39,279 bases of DNA from Bryobacterales bacterium. GTDB lineage: Bacteria; Acidobacteriota; Terriglobia; Bryobacterales; Bryobacteraceae. Below the pieces are notes generated by a model. It was given only the letters and a program-made list of their open reading frames with translations. It made no database searches and had not been told where the DNA came from. Position numbers and translations under genes: made by a program. Where the stretch lies: the NCBI GenBank assembly GCA_003132865.1, contig PKYZ01000394.1, positions 1 through 39,279 of the forward strand, written 5' to 3'. Positions 1 to 8,389 of the stretch are shown piece by piece; within the stretch, counting starts at the first letter, position 1, and the number at the start of each line of letters is the position of its first letter.

Positions 1-1257
1 GACTCCTGACTCCTGACTTCTGCTTTTACGCGATGCTTGCCACAGCCACGCCAGCGACACCGCTTGAAACGCGGCCACCGGAAGCACTACGCGCGGATCT
101 CGCACGCCGCCGAACCATGCGCCGGTCACTAGCACCGCCAACGCCGTCGCCGTGAGCCGCGCGGCTTCCGCGATCAGGAACTCGCGCCGGTTCTCCAGCA
201 CGCCGCCCAGGCACACCAGCGATCCCAGGATGAACAGGAAATACGCGACGTTCAGCGAGGCCGCTTGCTTGGGCAGCAGCGCCAGAAACTGGCTGTTGGC
301 GGCGATGAGCGCCACAAACTGCACCAGGCCGTAGGCACTGAGCGCCACGTTGCGGGGCGGATCGAACTTCACGAAATCCACGCGCGGATCGTAAGGGCGC
401 TTGGGAAAACGCGCCGCTACGTCCGCCGGACGCCATCCGGGCGGGGCGAACCAAACCTTCACTTTGTCGGACCAAGACGCCGCGTGCCAGGAGTCCTTGG
501 CCATCGCCACGTAGTAATGCAGGTTGGCCCACGCCGGATTCCAACTGTTCAACTGCCCGCGGATGCCGTAGATGCACGGCTCCTCGTCGAGCTCCTCCTG
601 GAAGCTGCCGAAGAGGCGATCCCAGATCAGGAACACGCCCACGTAGTTCTTATCGAGGTAGATGTCGTTCTGCGCGTGATGCACGCGATGGTTCGAGGGC
701 GTCTGTATCCAGCGGTCCAGGAAACCCAGCCGGCCGATGAGCTGCGTGTGCGGCCAGAACTGGTAAAAGAGCTGGACGACGCCGACCATCAGCATGACGA
801 ACACGGGTATGCCGCACAGGGCCATGGGCAGATAGAAAATCCAGCCCAGGAAGGCGCCGGTGCCGGGCTGCCGCAGGGCGGTGGTGAGGTTGAACTCCTC
901 ACTCTGGTGATGCACCACGTGCGACGCCCAGAACACCCCTACGGTGTGCCCCCAGCGGTGGTTCCAGTAGTAGCACAGGTCGTAAAAGACGAAGGCGAAG
1001 ACCCAGGTGCCCCAGTGCTTGGCCGGCAAGTGAAACGGGGCCCAGTGCAGCAGCACCCATTCGTAGAAGAAGATGCCCAGGAAACCGAAGAACACGCGCA
1101 CGCCCGTGCTCACCACGCCGCAACTGAGGCTGTTGATGGCATCCGCCAGGTGATAGTAACGGGTCCGCTTGACGCGGTCCACGGTGAATTCCAGGGCGAT
1201 GAGAGCGAGAAAGACGGGCACTGCCAGCGCCACGGCTTTCGAGTAGGTGGTGTCCAT
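1..1257 (-). CDS. Fatty acid hydroxylase / sterol desaturase family membrane protein (3' end cut by window)
   Basis: Reading the minus strand from the ATG at 1255-1257 gives 419 codons open to the window edge, so the stop lies outside. The protein has the three histidine clusters of the di-iron fatty acid hydroxylase/sterol desaturase superfamily: H100-x3-H104 (HRWGH), H113-x2-H116-H117 (HVVHH) and H190-x2-H193-H194 (HRVHH). Hydrophobic segments lie near residues 8-24, 50-70, 83-98 and 138-168, and a further membrane block follows at about 320-410. Family members hydroxylate or desaturate lipids in the membrane with oxygen; the substrate here cannot be told. The last codons run into a simple tandem repeat (gactcct units), so the genuine end is probably just beyond base 1. 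The gene diverges from the DUF2254 gene with about 100 bp between starts. Family assignment is firm. Confidence 0.85.
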   Translation of the reverse strand, partial: MDTTYSKAVALAVPVFLALIALEFTVDRVKRTRYYHLADAINSLSCGVVSTGVRVFFGFLGIFFYEWVLLHWAPFHLPAKHWGTWVFAFVFYDLCYYWNHRWGHTVGVFWASHVVHHQSEEFNLTTALRQPGTGAFLGWIFYLPMALCGIPVFVMLMVGVVQLFYQFWPHTQLIGRLGFLDRWIQTPSNHRVHHAQNDIYLDKNYVGVFLIWDRLFGSFQEELDEEPCIYGIRGQLNSWNPAWANLHYYVAMAKDSWHAASWSDKVKVWFAPPGWRPADVAARFPKRPYDPRVDFVKFDPPRNVALSAYGLVQFVALIAANSQFLALLPKQAASLNVAYFLFILGSLVCLGGVLENRREFLIAEAARLTATALAVLVTGAWFGGVRDPRVVLPVAAFQAVSLAWLWQASRKSRSQESGV

Positions 1258-1362
1258 AGTCGTGCAGGGATTGCCTTGATCTTACCGCATCCGGCCCCGT
1301 TGCGATACTGATGCGATACTGAGAGCTTGCCATTACGCCTGCCATTACTGTTCCGCCGGGCC

Positions 1363-2643
1363 ATGTACAACCTGCGTGGCGGGTTCCTGGTGCGCCCACT
1401 GTCGATCGCGCTGGCGCTGGGTTGTGCGGGCGCGGTGCTCTCGGCATTGGAAGAATCCTTCCCCGCCCTGCGCGGCTGGACGCCCGGCGTGCTGTTCCCC
1501 TCGCGCGCCGACCCGCAGGTGGCGCAGATCATCCTGGGGGGCATTGCCGCATCCATCATGACGGTGGTCTCCATCGTCTTCGCCATCATGCTCATGACTC
1601 TGACGCTGGCCTCCATGCAGTTCTCGCCGCGTATCATCGTCAGCTTCGTGCAGGATCGCGTGACGCAATGGACCCTGGGCATTTTCCTGGGCACCTTCCT
1701 CTACTGCATGGCGGCGCTTCCCGCGGCGCGTTCGCTGCCGCACCCCTTCGCGCCGGTCTTTACCGTGCTGGGCGCGATGCTGCTGGCGGTGGCCTGCGTG
1801 GGATGGCTGCTGTTCTTCATTCACCACATCTCGCGCGCGATCAGCGTCAACCATATCGTGGATCGAATCGCCGCGGACACCATCGCCATGATCGACGAGA
1901 TGATGCCGTGGCCGCACCGGCACGACCGGTTAGCCGGCGCGGCCGCCGCCAGTTCCAACTGGGAGGCGACTATTGCCGGCAATGTGTCCGGCTACATCCG
2001 CTTCGTCGACCGCAAGCGTCTGGTGGGGCTGGCGAAGACCTACCGCGTGAAGATCAACGTGCTGCGGCGCGTGGGCCACTTCGTGCCGGCGGGAGTGCCG
2101 CTGCTGGCGGTCTCCAAGGGCGGCCGGCTCACGCCCGAGGGAATGGCCGAGTTGCGCGGCGCGTTCGATTTGGGCCCCACCCGCACCTTGCAGCAGGATG
2201 TCGAATTCGGCGTTTTGCAGATCGTGGATATCGCGCTGAAAGCCATCTCGCCGGCGGTGAACGATCCCAGCACGGCGATTAACTGCGTGGACCAGTTGAG
2301 CTCCATCATGATCCGCTTCGCCTCGCGCGAGCCGCCGGAAGCGGTGCTCTACGATCCGCCCGGTACGGTGCGGGTCATCATCCCGTGGGTCGGCTTCGAC
2401 CGGCTGCTGGAGGCTGCTTTCGAGCAGATACGGCTGTACTCAAAGTCGGATGTGGCGGTGAGCTTGCGGCTGCTGCGCGCGCTGGGGGATATCGCCGCGA
2501 CCACGCCGGACCCGGAGTACCGCCGGAAGCTGGTCGAGCGTGGCCGGCGGGTGGTTGCCGGGTGCGCGGAGAAGCTTGGCGATGAGGAGCTGCAGGCTTT
2601 GCGGGTCCGGCTGGATGCGCTGAACCAGGTTGGACTGCCGTAG
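1363..2643 (+). CDS. DUF2254 family integral membrane protein
   Basis: The 426-residue product matches the DUF2254 membrane protein family, whose function is unknown. Four hydrophobic segments fill the N-terminal part (roughly residues 10-30, 52-82, 100-118 and 128-152 from the ATG). A soluble C-terminal half follows, with the recognisable stretch around 'KAISPAVNDPSTAINCVDQL'. I chose the ATG at 1363 because the hydrophobic start follows directly. A TTG at 1327 in the same frame would add 12 residues and cannot be excluded, since neither has a strong ribosome binding site. It is transcribed away from the hydroxylase gene and runs towards the decayed sialidase-like gene. No operon partner is apparent. 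Confidence 0.85.
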   Translation: MYNLRGGFLVRPLSIALALGCAGAVLSALEESFPALRGWTPGVLFPSRADPQVAQIILGGIAASIMTVVSIVFAIMLMTLTLASMQFSPRIIVSFVQDRVTQWTLGIFLGTFLYCMAALPAARSLPHPFAPVFTVLGAMLLAVACVGWLLFFIHHISRAISVNHIVDRIAADTIAMIDEMMPWPHRHDRLAGAAAASSNWEATIAGNVSGYIRFVDRKRLVGLAKTYRVKINVLRRVGHFVPAGVPLLAVSKGGRLTPEGMAELRGAFDLGPTRTLQQDVEFGVLQIVDIALKAISPAVNDPSTAINCVDQLSSIMIRFASREPPEAVLYDPPGTVRVIIPWVGFDRLLEAAFEQIRLYSKSDVAVSLRLLRALGDIAATTPDPEYRRKLVERGRRVVAGCAEKLGDEELQALRVRLDALNQVGLP

Positions 2644-2654
2644 GCCCACACCGT

Positions 2655-3490
2655 TCATTGGCAGGATATTGTAAGGCGACTCAGAGACGCTCCATTCCAC
2701 CCGGCGCCAACCGGCGCGACATAGACCCTGGGTTGACCTGGTTCGTTACTGAAGTCAAACAATAAGGAGGGCAGCGTCCAGTTAAGGCCGTCGGGAGATT
2801 CCGCGTACGCCGCGACTGTTCCCTCTCCGACGATCATCACATAGCGTTGCAGCGCAGCGCTGTAAGCGACCTGGAGTTCGCCGCTGTATCCCGCACTCGG
2901 ATTCAAGTCGGTGGAATAACCGCCGATCCCCGGTTACAGGTTCCAATCGCCGTCAATCGCCGTCATAATATTTCTGGAAAGACGCGGCGTGCGGCTGGCT
3001 GCCGAAAGCGGCTGCGAGCACGGACGCCAGGGTGAGAGTGGTTCCCCAATGAGTGGTGCCGTTGGCGAGCCAATCCTCGAAGTAAATATAGAAGTATTCA
3101 CCATCAGGCGAGAGCACCAGGGGAGGGTCGCCGATGTCAAAGCCGTCTAAGTCGGTTCGGTACGCCTGATTGACCCGGATAATCTCACCTAGATCGGTCC
3201 AGTTCAAGCCGGCATCGGTTGATGCCGCCAGGCCAAGCACGGAATAAAAGCTCTGGGCTTGGATAGTCGGAATCTCGGCATGGTAGACCAAAACCAGGTT
3301 ACCGCTCCAAACATCCCGGATGGGATTTTGTAGACCGGTCCGCCGCCCATATAGTCATAGCTCTGGTAGTAAGGATTCACCGACGGATCCGGGTTGGGAT
3401 GGATGGTGACGTCAATTGGCGGAGCTGAGCCGAGCGGACTGTCGAGCGTATCCAGGGTCCTGGCGATGGATCCAGCCTTATTGGGCTCTG
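2655..3490 (-). pseudogene. Broken sialidase-like beta-propeller exoprotein gene
   Basis: Three minus-strand reading segments join into one plausible protein. The first (about 3490-3310) reads LDSPLGSAPPIDVTIHPNPD and then SYDYMGGGPVYK. The second (about 3320-2953) reads GNLVLVYHAE and STDAGLNWTDLG. The third (2936-2655) reads NPSAGYSGELQVAYS and SPDGLNWTLPS. The 'STDAGLNW' and 'SPDGLNW' motifs are the Asp-box-like or blade motifs of sialidase-type propellers. Damage seen: a frameshift near 3320; a perfect 10-bp tandem duplication (GACGGCGATT twice, near 2950-2972) that shifts the frame by one; and an in-frame TAA at 2934-2936 just after it. The 5' end is also missing or replaced near 3490. 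The original product was probably a secreted or lipid-anchored sugar-binding or glycosidase protein; the family is given by motif only. Confidence 0.6.
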
Positions 3491-3765
3491 AGCCGCAGAC
3501 CGTGATTGGGAAGTGGCTGGACGAAGGAATCGGCGGTGGAATGATCAGGATCTACCGAGAGAACGGCAAGCGTTACATCGAATTCAACTACAAGGACGGC
3601 AGTAGTTCGAAAGACGAGGCGGTCGAAAGACCATCGCGCCTGGGCAGGCGTTTTGAAGCCAAGGAACGTTCAGACTCCGGGGACTATTTTGTGATTGAAA
3701 AGGGTGTCAACCTACAACTTCGGGACCGAGAGGGTCTTATCAGGACCGCCAACAAGATCGGTTAG
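3394..3765 (+). CDS. Small hypothetical protein, probably a 3' gene fragment fused to antisense sequence
   Basis: The 123-residue frame has two parts. From about residue 36 (base 3500) to the end it looks like real protein, with a beta-rich, charged pattern around 'GKWLDEG', 'IRIYRENGKRYIEFNYKDGS', 'LGRRFEAK', 'GDYFVIEKG' and 'LQLRDREGLIRTANKI'. I recognise this pattern as the C-terminal part of a widespread uncharacterised small bacterial protein family. The first 30 or so residues are encoded opposite the sialidase-like remnant and do not look protein-like. An internal ATG at 3466 is an alternative start. I infer a truncated gene whose 5' end was lost when the two remnants were joined. Function unknown. 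Confidence 0.4.
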   Translation: MGWMVTSIGGAEPSGLSSVSRVLAMDPALLGSEPQTVIGKWLDEGIGGGMIRIYRENGKRYIEFNYKDGSSSKDEAVERPSRLGRRFEAKERSDSGDYFVIEKGVNLQLRDREGLIRTANKIG

Positions 3766-4112
3766 TTCACTCCGGGGTACATATTCGGCCGGCAGGACAC
3801 GACACCGGGACTCCAAGCCACCGTCGCCTCTGGAATTGATCCCAGTAGGCCGGCGTCACGTCAGCTTACGGATCACGCGCAAAAACAGGGCATGCGTCTC
3901 GTGAGCGCGGATGGCGAACGATAAACGCGCTTGCGAACCCGCGGGCATGGCGGCGATCTACAAACCGGATCCCCGGCTCAGGCGCGTAGCTCGACACCTT
4001 GGCATGCGGGAGCGTACGAGGGACGTTGTGAAAATCGCTCAGAGCGTTCGAAAGGCCACCTTTCCCAAGCGCGCTGGCCCCAGCGTGACCGTAGCCGATT
4101 TGGTTGCCCCGT
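3766..4112. other. Stretch without a convincing gene
   Basis: This interval carries open frames on both strands, for example one from 3911 on the plus strand with a start of MANDKRACEPAG. None has a clear ribosome binding site, a recognisable motif, or an end independent of the downstream repeat. I see it as decayed or intergenic sequence next to the gene debris at 2655-3765. Confidence 0.4.
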
Positions 4113-4186
4113 GGCGGCCTGAGAGGCAGCCGCAGGCCGAGGGCCTGCCCCACAGGGTTTTCATCTGCCCCACGCGCTTCAAGCGC
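4113..4186. repeat. REP-like hairpin repeat, copy 1
   Basis: An imperfect hairpin (GGCGGCCT ... AGGCAGCC) is followed by a perfect one (GCAGGCC-gag-GGCCTGC at 4132-4148) and by GCGCTT-c-AAGCGC (4174-4186). About 45 bases match the block at 26118-26162 with two differences. The last palindrome overlaps the stop codon of the receiver-domain gene, so it may also act as its terminator, although there is no T-run. Confidence 0.6.
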
Positions 4187-4619
4187 TCATTGCAAGAACC
4201 TGCGGACGCTCCCACCGCCGCTTCCAAGCCATCCAGGCAAGGCCGACCACGTAAAAGACTTCCTTCATGTTCAGCGGCTTGGCCAGGACATTGTATGCGC
4301 CCAAGTTCAGCACCTCGGACCACAAACGGTCGTCCGCCATTCGGGAAGTAACCACCAGCAACGGCGGGCAGCGCATCAGGGCAAGTCGAGACAGGACGTC
4401 CTGCCAGTTGCCGTCCGGCAGTTCACTCTCGCAGATAATCACCGGTGCGACATTTTCCCGCAAGAAATCGAACGCTTCCCTCTGCGTGCGGGAGCCATGC
4501 TGTTGCCAGTTCGAATGTTTCAGGATGTCGCGCAGATGTTGATGATCCTCGTCAAACGGACTAATGAGCAGTACTTTGACGGCTCTCTGAGCAACGGCTT
4601 GCGTGTCTTCGCTGTTCAT
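4179..4619 (-). CDS. Receiver-domain (CheY-like) protein with Glu at the phosphoacceptor position
   Basis: The 146-residue product is essentially one receiver domain. It has the beta1 acidic turn (LLISPFDEDHQ), the beta3/LP motif (IICESELPDG), the beta4 Thr/Ser (VVTSR) and the beta5 Lys-Pro (LAKP). In canonical receivers the phosphorylated Asp sits three residues before the Leu/Met-Pro pair; here that residue is Glu. Such a Glu often mimics the phosphorylated state or makes the domain phosphorylation-independent. There is no output domain, so it would act through protein contact. The start at 4619 is chosen for AAGGAG seven bases upstream; a longer frame reaches 4652 without such a site. No histidine kinase gene is nearby. 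The receiver fold is certain; signalling partners are unknown. Confidence 0.8.
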   Translation of the reverse strand: MNSEDTQAVAQRAVKVLLISPFDEDHQHLRDILKHSNWQQHGSRTQREAFDFLRENVAPVIICESELPDGNWQDVLSRLALMRCPPLLVVTSRMADDRLWSEVLNLGAYNVLAKPLNMKEVFYVVGLAWMAWKRRWERPQVLAMSA

Positions 4620-4669
4620 GGCCTCGTCTCCTTGGCCTGATGCACCCGACATCTAGGCGGTTTTATCTG

Positions 4670-4681
4670 GAATAATTATTC
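4670..4681. promoter_or_regulatory. AT-rich palindrome in the promoter region of the receiver gene
   Basis: GAATAATTATTC is a perfect 12-bp palindrome about 50 bases upstream of the receiver gene start. On the minus strand it overlaps TAGAAT, a possible -10 element. No convincing -35 was found. It may be an operator or an easily melted promoter core. Confidence 0.35.
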
Positions 4682-4722
4682 TAGCACGCGGTGCGCTGTT
4701 TTCCGGTATTTTCCCAGAAATA

Positions 4723-5748
4723 TCAGGAATTAGGTACTATTTCAACCTCGGGCGCCACCACCGAGGGCTGGGTGACACGTGCGCGCACCAGTCGCCCTAG
4801 CACCCCGATGAAGCGCGGCGCGTCGTTCAGCCCGGGCACCATGCGGTACTCCTGAATGCCCAACCCGATGGCCTGCGCGCGATGCTCGATGTCGATCTCG
4901 TGCAGCGTTTCCACGTGGTCCGACACGAATGAGATCGGGATCACCAGCACGCGCCGGCTGCCTTGCTCCGCCAGGCGCTTGAGCGTAGCGTGCATGGAAG
5001 GTTGCAGCCATTTCGATGCGCCGACCTTGCTTTGATAGCAAAGGTGCCGCCGCCCCGGCCAGCGACCCTGGCTCCAGGTCAACTCGACGGTGCGCTCGAT
5101 CTGCCGCTGGTATGGATCGCCTGCGTCGATCACCGCCACCGGCACGCTGTGCGCGCTGAACACCATATCCACTTCGGCCGGATTATCGAACGCAGCCAGC
5201 GACTCACGGATCGATTCCACCAGCGCGTCGATGTAGCCGGCATCTTCATAAAATTCGGTCACCGCGTGCACCCGCGGATTCCAACCGTTCGGCTGAAAGC
5301 GCCGTTTCCATTCGTTCAGGCTGCTGCCGGTGGTGGTGCGGGAATACTGCGGATAGAGCGGCAGCAGCACCACCTCTTCCGGCGCATGCGCTTCCAACTC
5401 ACGAATGGCTTCCGCGGTGAACGGATGCCAATAGCGCATGGCCACCACCACGCGGGCGTCGAAATCGCGCCGCAACTCAGCCTCCAGCGCCCGCGCCTGC
5501 CGCCGCGTAAACTCCAGGATCGGCGAGCGTCCCCCGATTTCCGCATAATGGTGCCGCACATGCCGCGCGCGCGTCGCCGAAATCAGGCGCGCCAGCGGCT
5601 GCCGCGCAATGCGCGCGAACGGAAAGTCGATGATATCCGGATCGCAAAACAGATTGTAGAGAAACGGTTCGATGGCTTCGAGGGAATCCGGCCCGCCAAG
5701 CTGAAAAAGAACGACCCCTATTTTGCGCCCCGCGCTGTAGACAGACAT
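4723..5748 (-). CDS. hemH: Ferrochelatase (HemH)
   Basis: The 341-residue protein is a full-length ferrochelatase, which inserts ferrous iron into protoporphyrin IX (or coproporphyrin) at the end of heme synthesis. Visible landmarks are the N-terminal 'VVLFQLGGPDS', the 'SPILEFTRRQ' loop, 'LPLYPQYSRTTTGSS', the catalytic histidine motif 'FSAHSVP' followed by GDPY, and the C-terminal 'PISFVSDHVETLHEID' with the conserved Glu. The ATG at 5748 gives the normal family start. It stands alone on the minus strand, with 89 bp to the divergent glycosidase gene. The supply of heme fits the many c- and b-type cytochromes encoded later in the window, but no direct link is shown. Confidence 0.96.
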   Translation of the reverse strand: MSVYSAGRKIGVVLFQLGGPDSLEAIEPFLYNLFCDPDIIDFPFARIARQPLARLISATRARHVRHHYAEIGGRSPILEFTRRQARALEAELRRDFDARVVVAMRYWHPFTAEAIRELEAHAPEEVVLLPLYPQYSRTTTGSSLNEWKRRFQPNGWNPRVHAVTEFYEDAGYIDALVESIRESLAAFDNPAEVDMVFSAHSVPVAVIDAGDPYQRQIERTVELTWSQGRWPGRRHLCYQSKVGASKWLQPSMHATLKRLAEQGSRRVLVIPISFVSDHVETLHEIDIEHRAQAIGLGIQEYRMVPGLNDAPRFIGVLGRLVRARVTQPSVVAPEVEIVPNS

Positions 5749-5837
5749 CCCGATTAGGTTGAGTGTACACTACTTTCCACTGGCGCCGTTGCACCTGCGG
5801 CTGATTCCGTTTCTCACGATTCGCCTACACTAGAGGA

Positions 5838-7718
5838 ATGCCTCTCTGTCGCCTGATGCTGCTAGCCGGCGTTGGGCTGTCCGTCTTTGCCCAAGCGCCC
5901 TGCAATAATACGCCGGCCTTCACCCCGTGCGAGTTCGCCTTCGACCTGAATCCCCAGGAAGCCGCCGCGCACCCCAACCCCTACGTCGATGTCGAGTTGT
6001 CCGCCGAGTTTCGCTCGCCCCACTTCCACACTTTCAAGCTGACCGCCTTCTGGGATGGCGGCCAGCGCCTGGTGATCCGCTTCACCCCCACCGAAGCGGG
6101 CGAATGGCTCTGGCGCACCAGCAGCAATATCCAGCGGTGGGAGGGCCAGTCGGGCGCTTTCACCGCGGCGGAATCCGACGCGCCGGGATTCGTGCGCGCC
6201 GCCAACGTACATCACTGGGCCTGGACCGCGGGACTCGGCCACCAACCGCACCTCTGGATGGGCGACACGCTGTACCCCTTCGCCTTCCTCGACCAGGCGT
6301 TGTTTCAGCGCATCGTGGATGCTCGCGCGGCGCAAAGGTTCAATCACCTGCGCGGCCTGGTGCTGGGCACCGCCGAACAAGCCGCCCGCATTTTCCCCTC
6401 GCCGGACCGGCCCAACCCGGAACATTTCCAGCACCTCGATCAGTCGATCCGCTACATGAATCAGAAGGGCATCGTGGCCGACCTGATCGTCGCCGGACCG
6501 CAAAATCAGCTCGCGCGCCTGTTTCCCAATTGGCAGCAGCGGCAGCGCTACATCGGCTATATCGTGGCGCGTTATGCGGGCATGAATGTCACCTGGCAAG
6601 GCGTCCAGGCGTTCGAAACTTACGACACGGGCCGCGCGCTCATGAAGGAAATCGGCGGGCTGCTGAAGCAGATGGACCCTTATCAGCATCCCCGCACCAG
6701 CGGCAACCTGGCGACTTCCGGTGGGCTGCTGGATGACGGTTGGATGGACTTCGTGGCCCACCATACGGGCGACGACCAGGTCTGCGCCGTCGAGCATCAG
6801 CTCTTCCCCACGCCCTTCGTCAATCTGAAATTCGCAGGCGAGGATAGCGGCGCCGGCAAGTCGCAGCCGGACGACGTGGATAGCAACGCCTTCCGCCATC
6901 GCCTCTGGAATGCGGTCATGGACGGCGATTATCCGACTTACTTTAATAGCGGCACGGCGGGCGCCGGCACCATCCCGGTCGACGCGCGCTACCTGGACTC
7001 GCCCGGCGCGAAGGCCATGACCGCGTGGTACAACCTTTTTGCGGGCAGCCGCCACTGGGAATTGGAGCCCTATTTCGAAGTGGACAACGGCCGCGCACTG
7101 GCGGTCGCAGAAGCCAGCCAGGGAGGCGAAGACATCTCAGCAGTCGAATATATCGTCTACGTGGAAAAACCCGGTCCCGTGGAATTGCGGGTGGAGAGCC
7201 ACAGTTACGACGTCACCTGGATCAACCCGATCGACGGCGACGAACTCAAGGAGAAGAAAGGCTACCACGGCGAGCATTTCACCGGCCAGCCGCCCGACAA
7301 CTCGCACGATTGGGTGTTGCGCGTCTCGCGCGAAGCTCACAAGGAGGGCATGCTGAAGTCTTACAAGTTCGAGTCGCGGCGCATCGACATGCAAGTGGTG
7401 GAGCAGAGCATCCAGAAAGTGCCCTTCGAGATCGCGCAGCCTGCGGATACGGCGATTTCGGAGACCAAGCTGCCCTGGTTCGAGGCCAAATTCAAGAAGG
7501 AAACGCGCGCCACCCGCAGCATGATGTGGCTCTGGACCGGCGAGGCCACCGTGGATGGCGAGGGATACCGCGTCGTCGGAACCGGCCAAAAAGGCACCAT
7601 CGGTTTCCCGCCGCACATCGCCGTGAATTATCCGGCGGTGATGGACCTGCGCCTCTACGGCATGAACGCCAACGGCAAAGTCTATAGCGTGGACAAAACT
7701 TACCAGCTCGAAAAGTGA
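5838..7718 (+). CDS. Secreted DUF5060/DUF4038 glycoside hydrolase-like protein
   Basis: A 626-residue exported protein with a signal peptide (residues 1 to about 19, ending FAQA). Residues 27-110 resemble the DUF5060 beta-sandwich (PYVDVELSAEF ... LVIRFTPTEAGEW). Residues 120-430 form a DUF4038-type TIM barrel (HLWMGDTLYPFAF ... FNHLRGLV), as in apiosidase-like GH140 relatives. Residues 435-500 resemble the small C-terminal collagen-binding-like domain (VEYIVYVEKPGPVELRV). The last ~120 residues are a tail I do not recognise. Related enzymes cleave plant polysaccharide side chains; the substrate here is unknown. The gene overlaps the tsaB start by four bases (GTGA), so it is translationally coupled to a housekeeping gene, an odd pairing. 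Confidence 0.82.
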   Translation: MPLCRLMLLAGVGLSVFAQAPCNNTPAFTPCEFAFDLNPQEAAAHPNPYVDVELSAEFRSPHFHTFKLTAFWDGGQRLVIRFTPTEAGEWLWRTSSNIQRWEGQSGAFTAAESDAPGFVRAANVHHWAWTAGLGHQPHLWMGDTLYPFAFLDQALFQRIVDARAAQRFNHLRGLVLGTAEQAARIFPSPDRPNPEHFQHLDQSIRYMNQKGIVADLIVAGPQNQLARLFPNWQQRQRYIGYIVARYAGMNVTWQGVQAFETYDTGRALMKEIGGLLKQMDPYQHPRTSGNLATSGGLLDDGWMDFVAHHTGDDQVCAVEHQLFPTPFVNLKFAGEDSGAGKSQPDDVDSNAFRHRLWNAVMDGDYPTYFNSGTAGAGTIPVDARYLDSPGAKAMTAWYNLFAGSRHWELEPYFEVDNGRALAVAEASQGGEDISAVEYIVYVEKPGPVELRVESHSYDVTWINPIDGDELKEKKGYHGEHFTGQPPDNSHDWVLRVSREAHKEGMLKSYKFESRRIDMQVVEQSIQKVPFEIAQPADTAISETKLPWFEAKFKKETRATRSMMWLWTGEATVDGEGYRVVGTGQKGTIGFPPHIAVNYPAVMDLRLYGMNANGKVYSVDKTYQLEK

Positions 7719-8389
7719 CCGAACTGATTCTGGCCGTAGACACCACGCACGAATTCGGCAGCCTGGCGCTGTTGCGCGGCACGGAGGTGCTGGAAGAGAT
7801 CTTGCTGCATTCCCCCGAGGGCTTCGGCCAGATTCTCTTCGGGCGCCTAGCGGAACTGCTGGCGCGGCATGCCTCGAAACCGGCGGAGGTGGATTGCTTC
7901 GCGGCGGCGTCCGGCCCGGGATCGTTCACCGGCGTGCGCATCGGCCTGGCCTGCGTGAAGGGACTTGCGGAGGCCACCGGCAAGCCCGTGCTGGCGGTAT
8001 CGAACCTGGCGGCGATGGCCACGTTTGGCTCGGCTGCGCGGCGCGCCGTGGTGCTGGATGCGCGCCGCGGCGAAGTTTACGGAGCCGTCTACGACGCCTG
8101 CGGCCGGGCGGTGGCGCCCGAAACCGTGATGCCGTTCACGGCCTGGCTGCACACTTTGCCGGAAGGCGAACTCGAGTTTGTGTCGACGGATTTCAGTCCA
8201 TTCGCGCCGGCGCTCGCGGACACGCGCTTTGCGGGAGCGGCCGTGACGACGGCCCCACGCGCGCTGGCCGCGGCGGTGGGGCACATCGCGCGCGAGCGAT
8301 GGCGCGCCGGCCAAGCCGCCGACCCGGCCGGCATCGATGCAAACTACGTGCGCCGGTCCGACGCCGAGCTGTTCTGGAAGGAATATTGA
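7715..8389 (+). CDS. tsaB: tRNA threonylcarbamoyladenosine biosynthesis protein TsaB
   Basis: The 224-residue protein is TsaB, the partner that activates TsaD in forming the t6A37 modification of ANN-decoding tRNAs. Evidence is the N-terminal 'ILAVDTTHEFGSLALL' of the ASKHA fold and the family signature 'SGPGSFTGVRIGLACVKGLA', followed by 'AVSNLAAMA' and 'VVLDARRGEVYGAVYD'. The start is GTG at 7715, overlapping the upstream stop by four bases. The stop overlaps the NUDIX start by one base. The three genes therefore form one transcription unit. Length is normal for the family. Confidence 0.95.
   Translation: MTELILAVDTTHEFGSLALLRGTEVLEEILLHSPEGFGQILFGRLAELLARHASKPAEVDCFAAASGPGSFTGVRIGLACVKGLAEATGKPVLAVSNLAAMATFGSAARRAVVLDARRGEVYGAVYDACGRAVAPETVMPFTAWLHTLPEGELEFVSTDFSPFAPALADTRFAGAAVTTAPRALAAAVGHIARERWRAGQAADPAGIDANYVRRSDAELFWKEY

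Noticed and set aside
265..1311. Long plus-strand open frame (348 codons)
   Set aside because: Lies antisense to the hydroxylase gene, is His/Arg/Gly-rich with no domain, and arises from the GC-biased third positions of the real gene.
1327..1362. TTG start for the DUF2254 gene
   Set aside because: Not excluded, but the ATG at 1363 begins just before the first membrane helix, and neither has a convincing ribosome site.
3911..4351. Plus-strand frame beginning MANDKRACEPAG as a small phage-like protein
   Set aside because: It runs through the hairpin repeat and into the antisense of the receiver gene; similarity to phage proteins was too vague to support.
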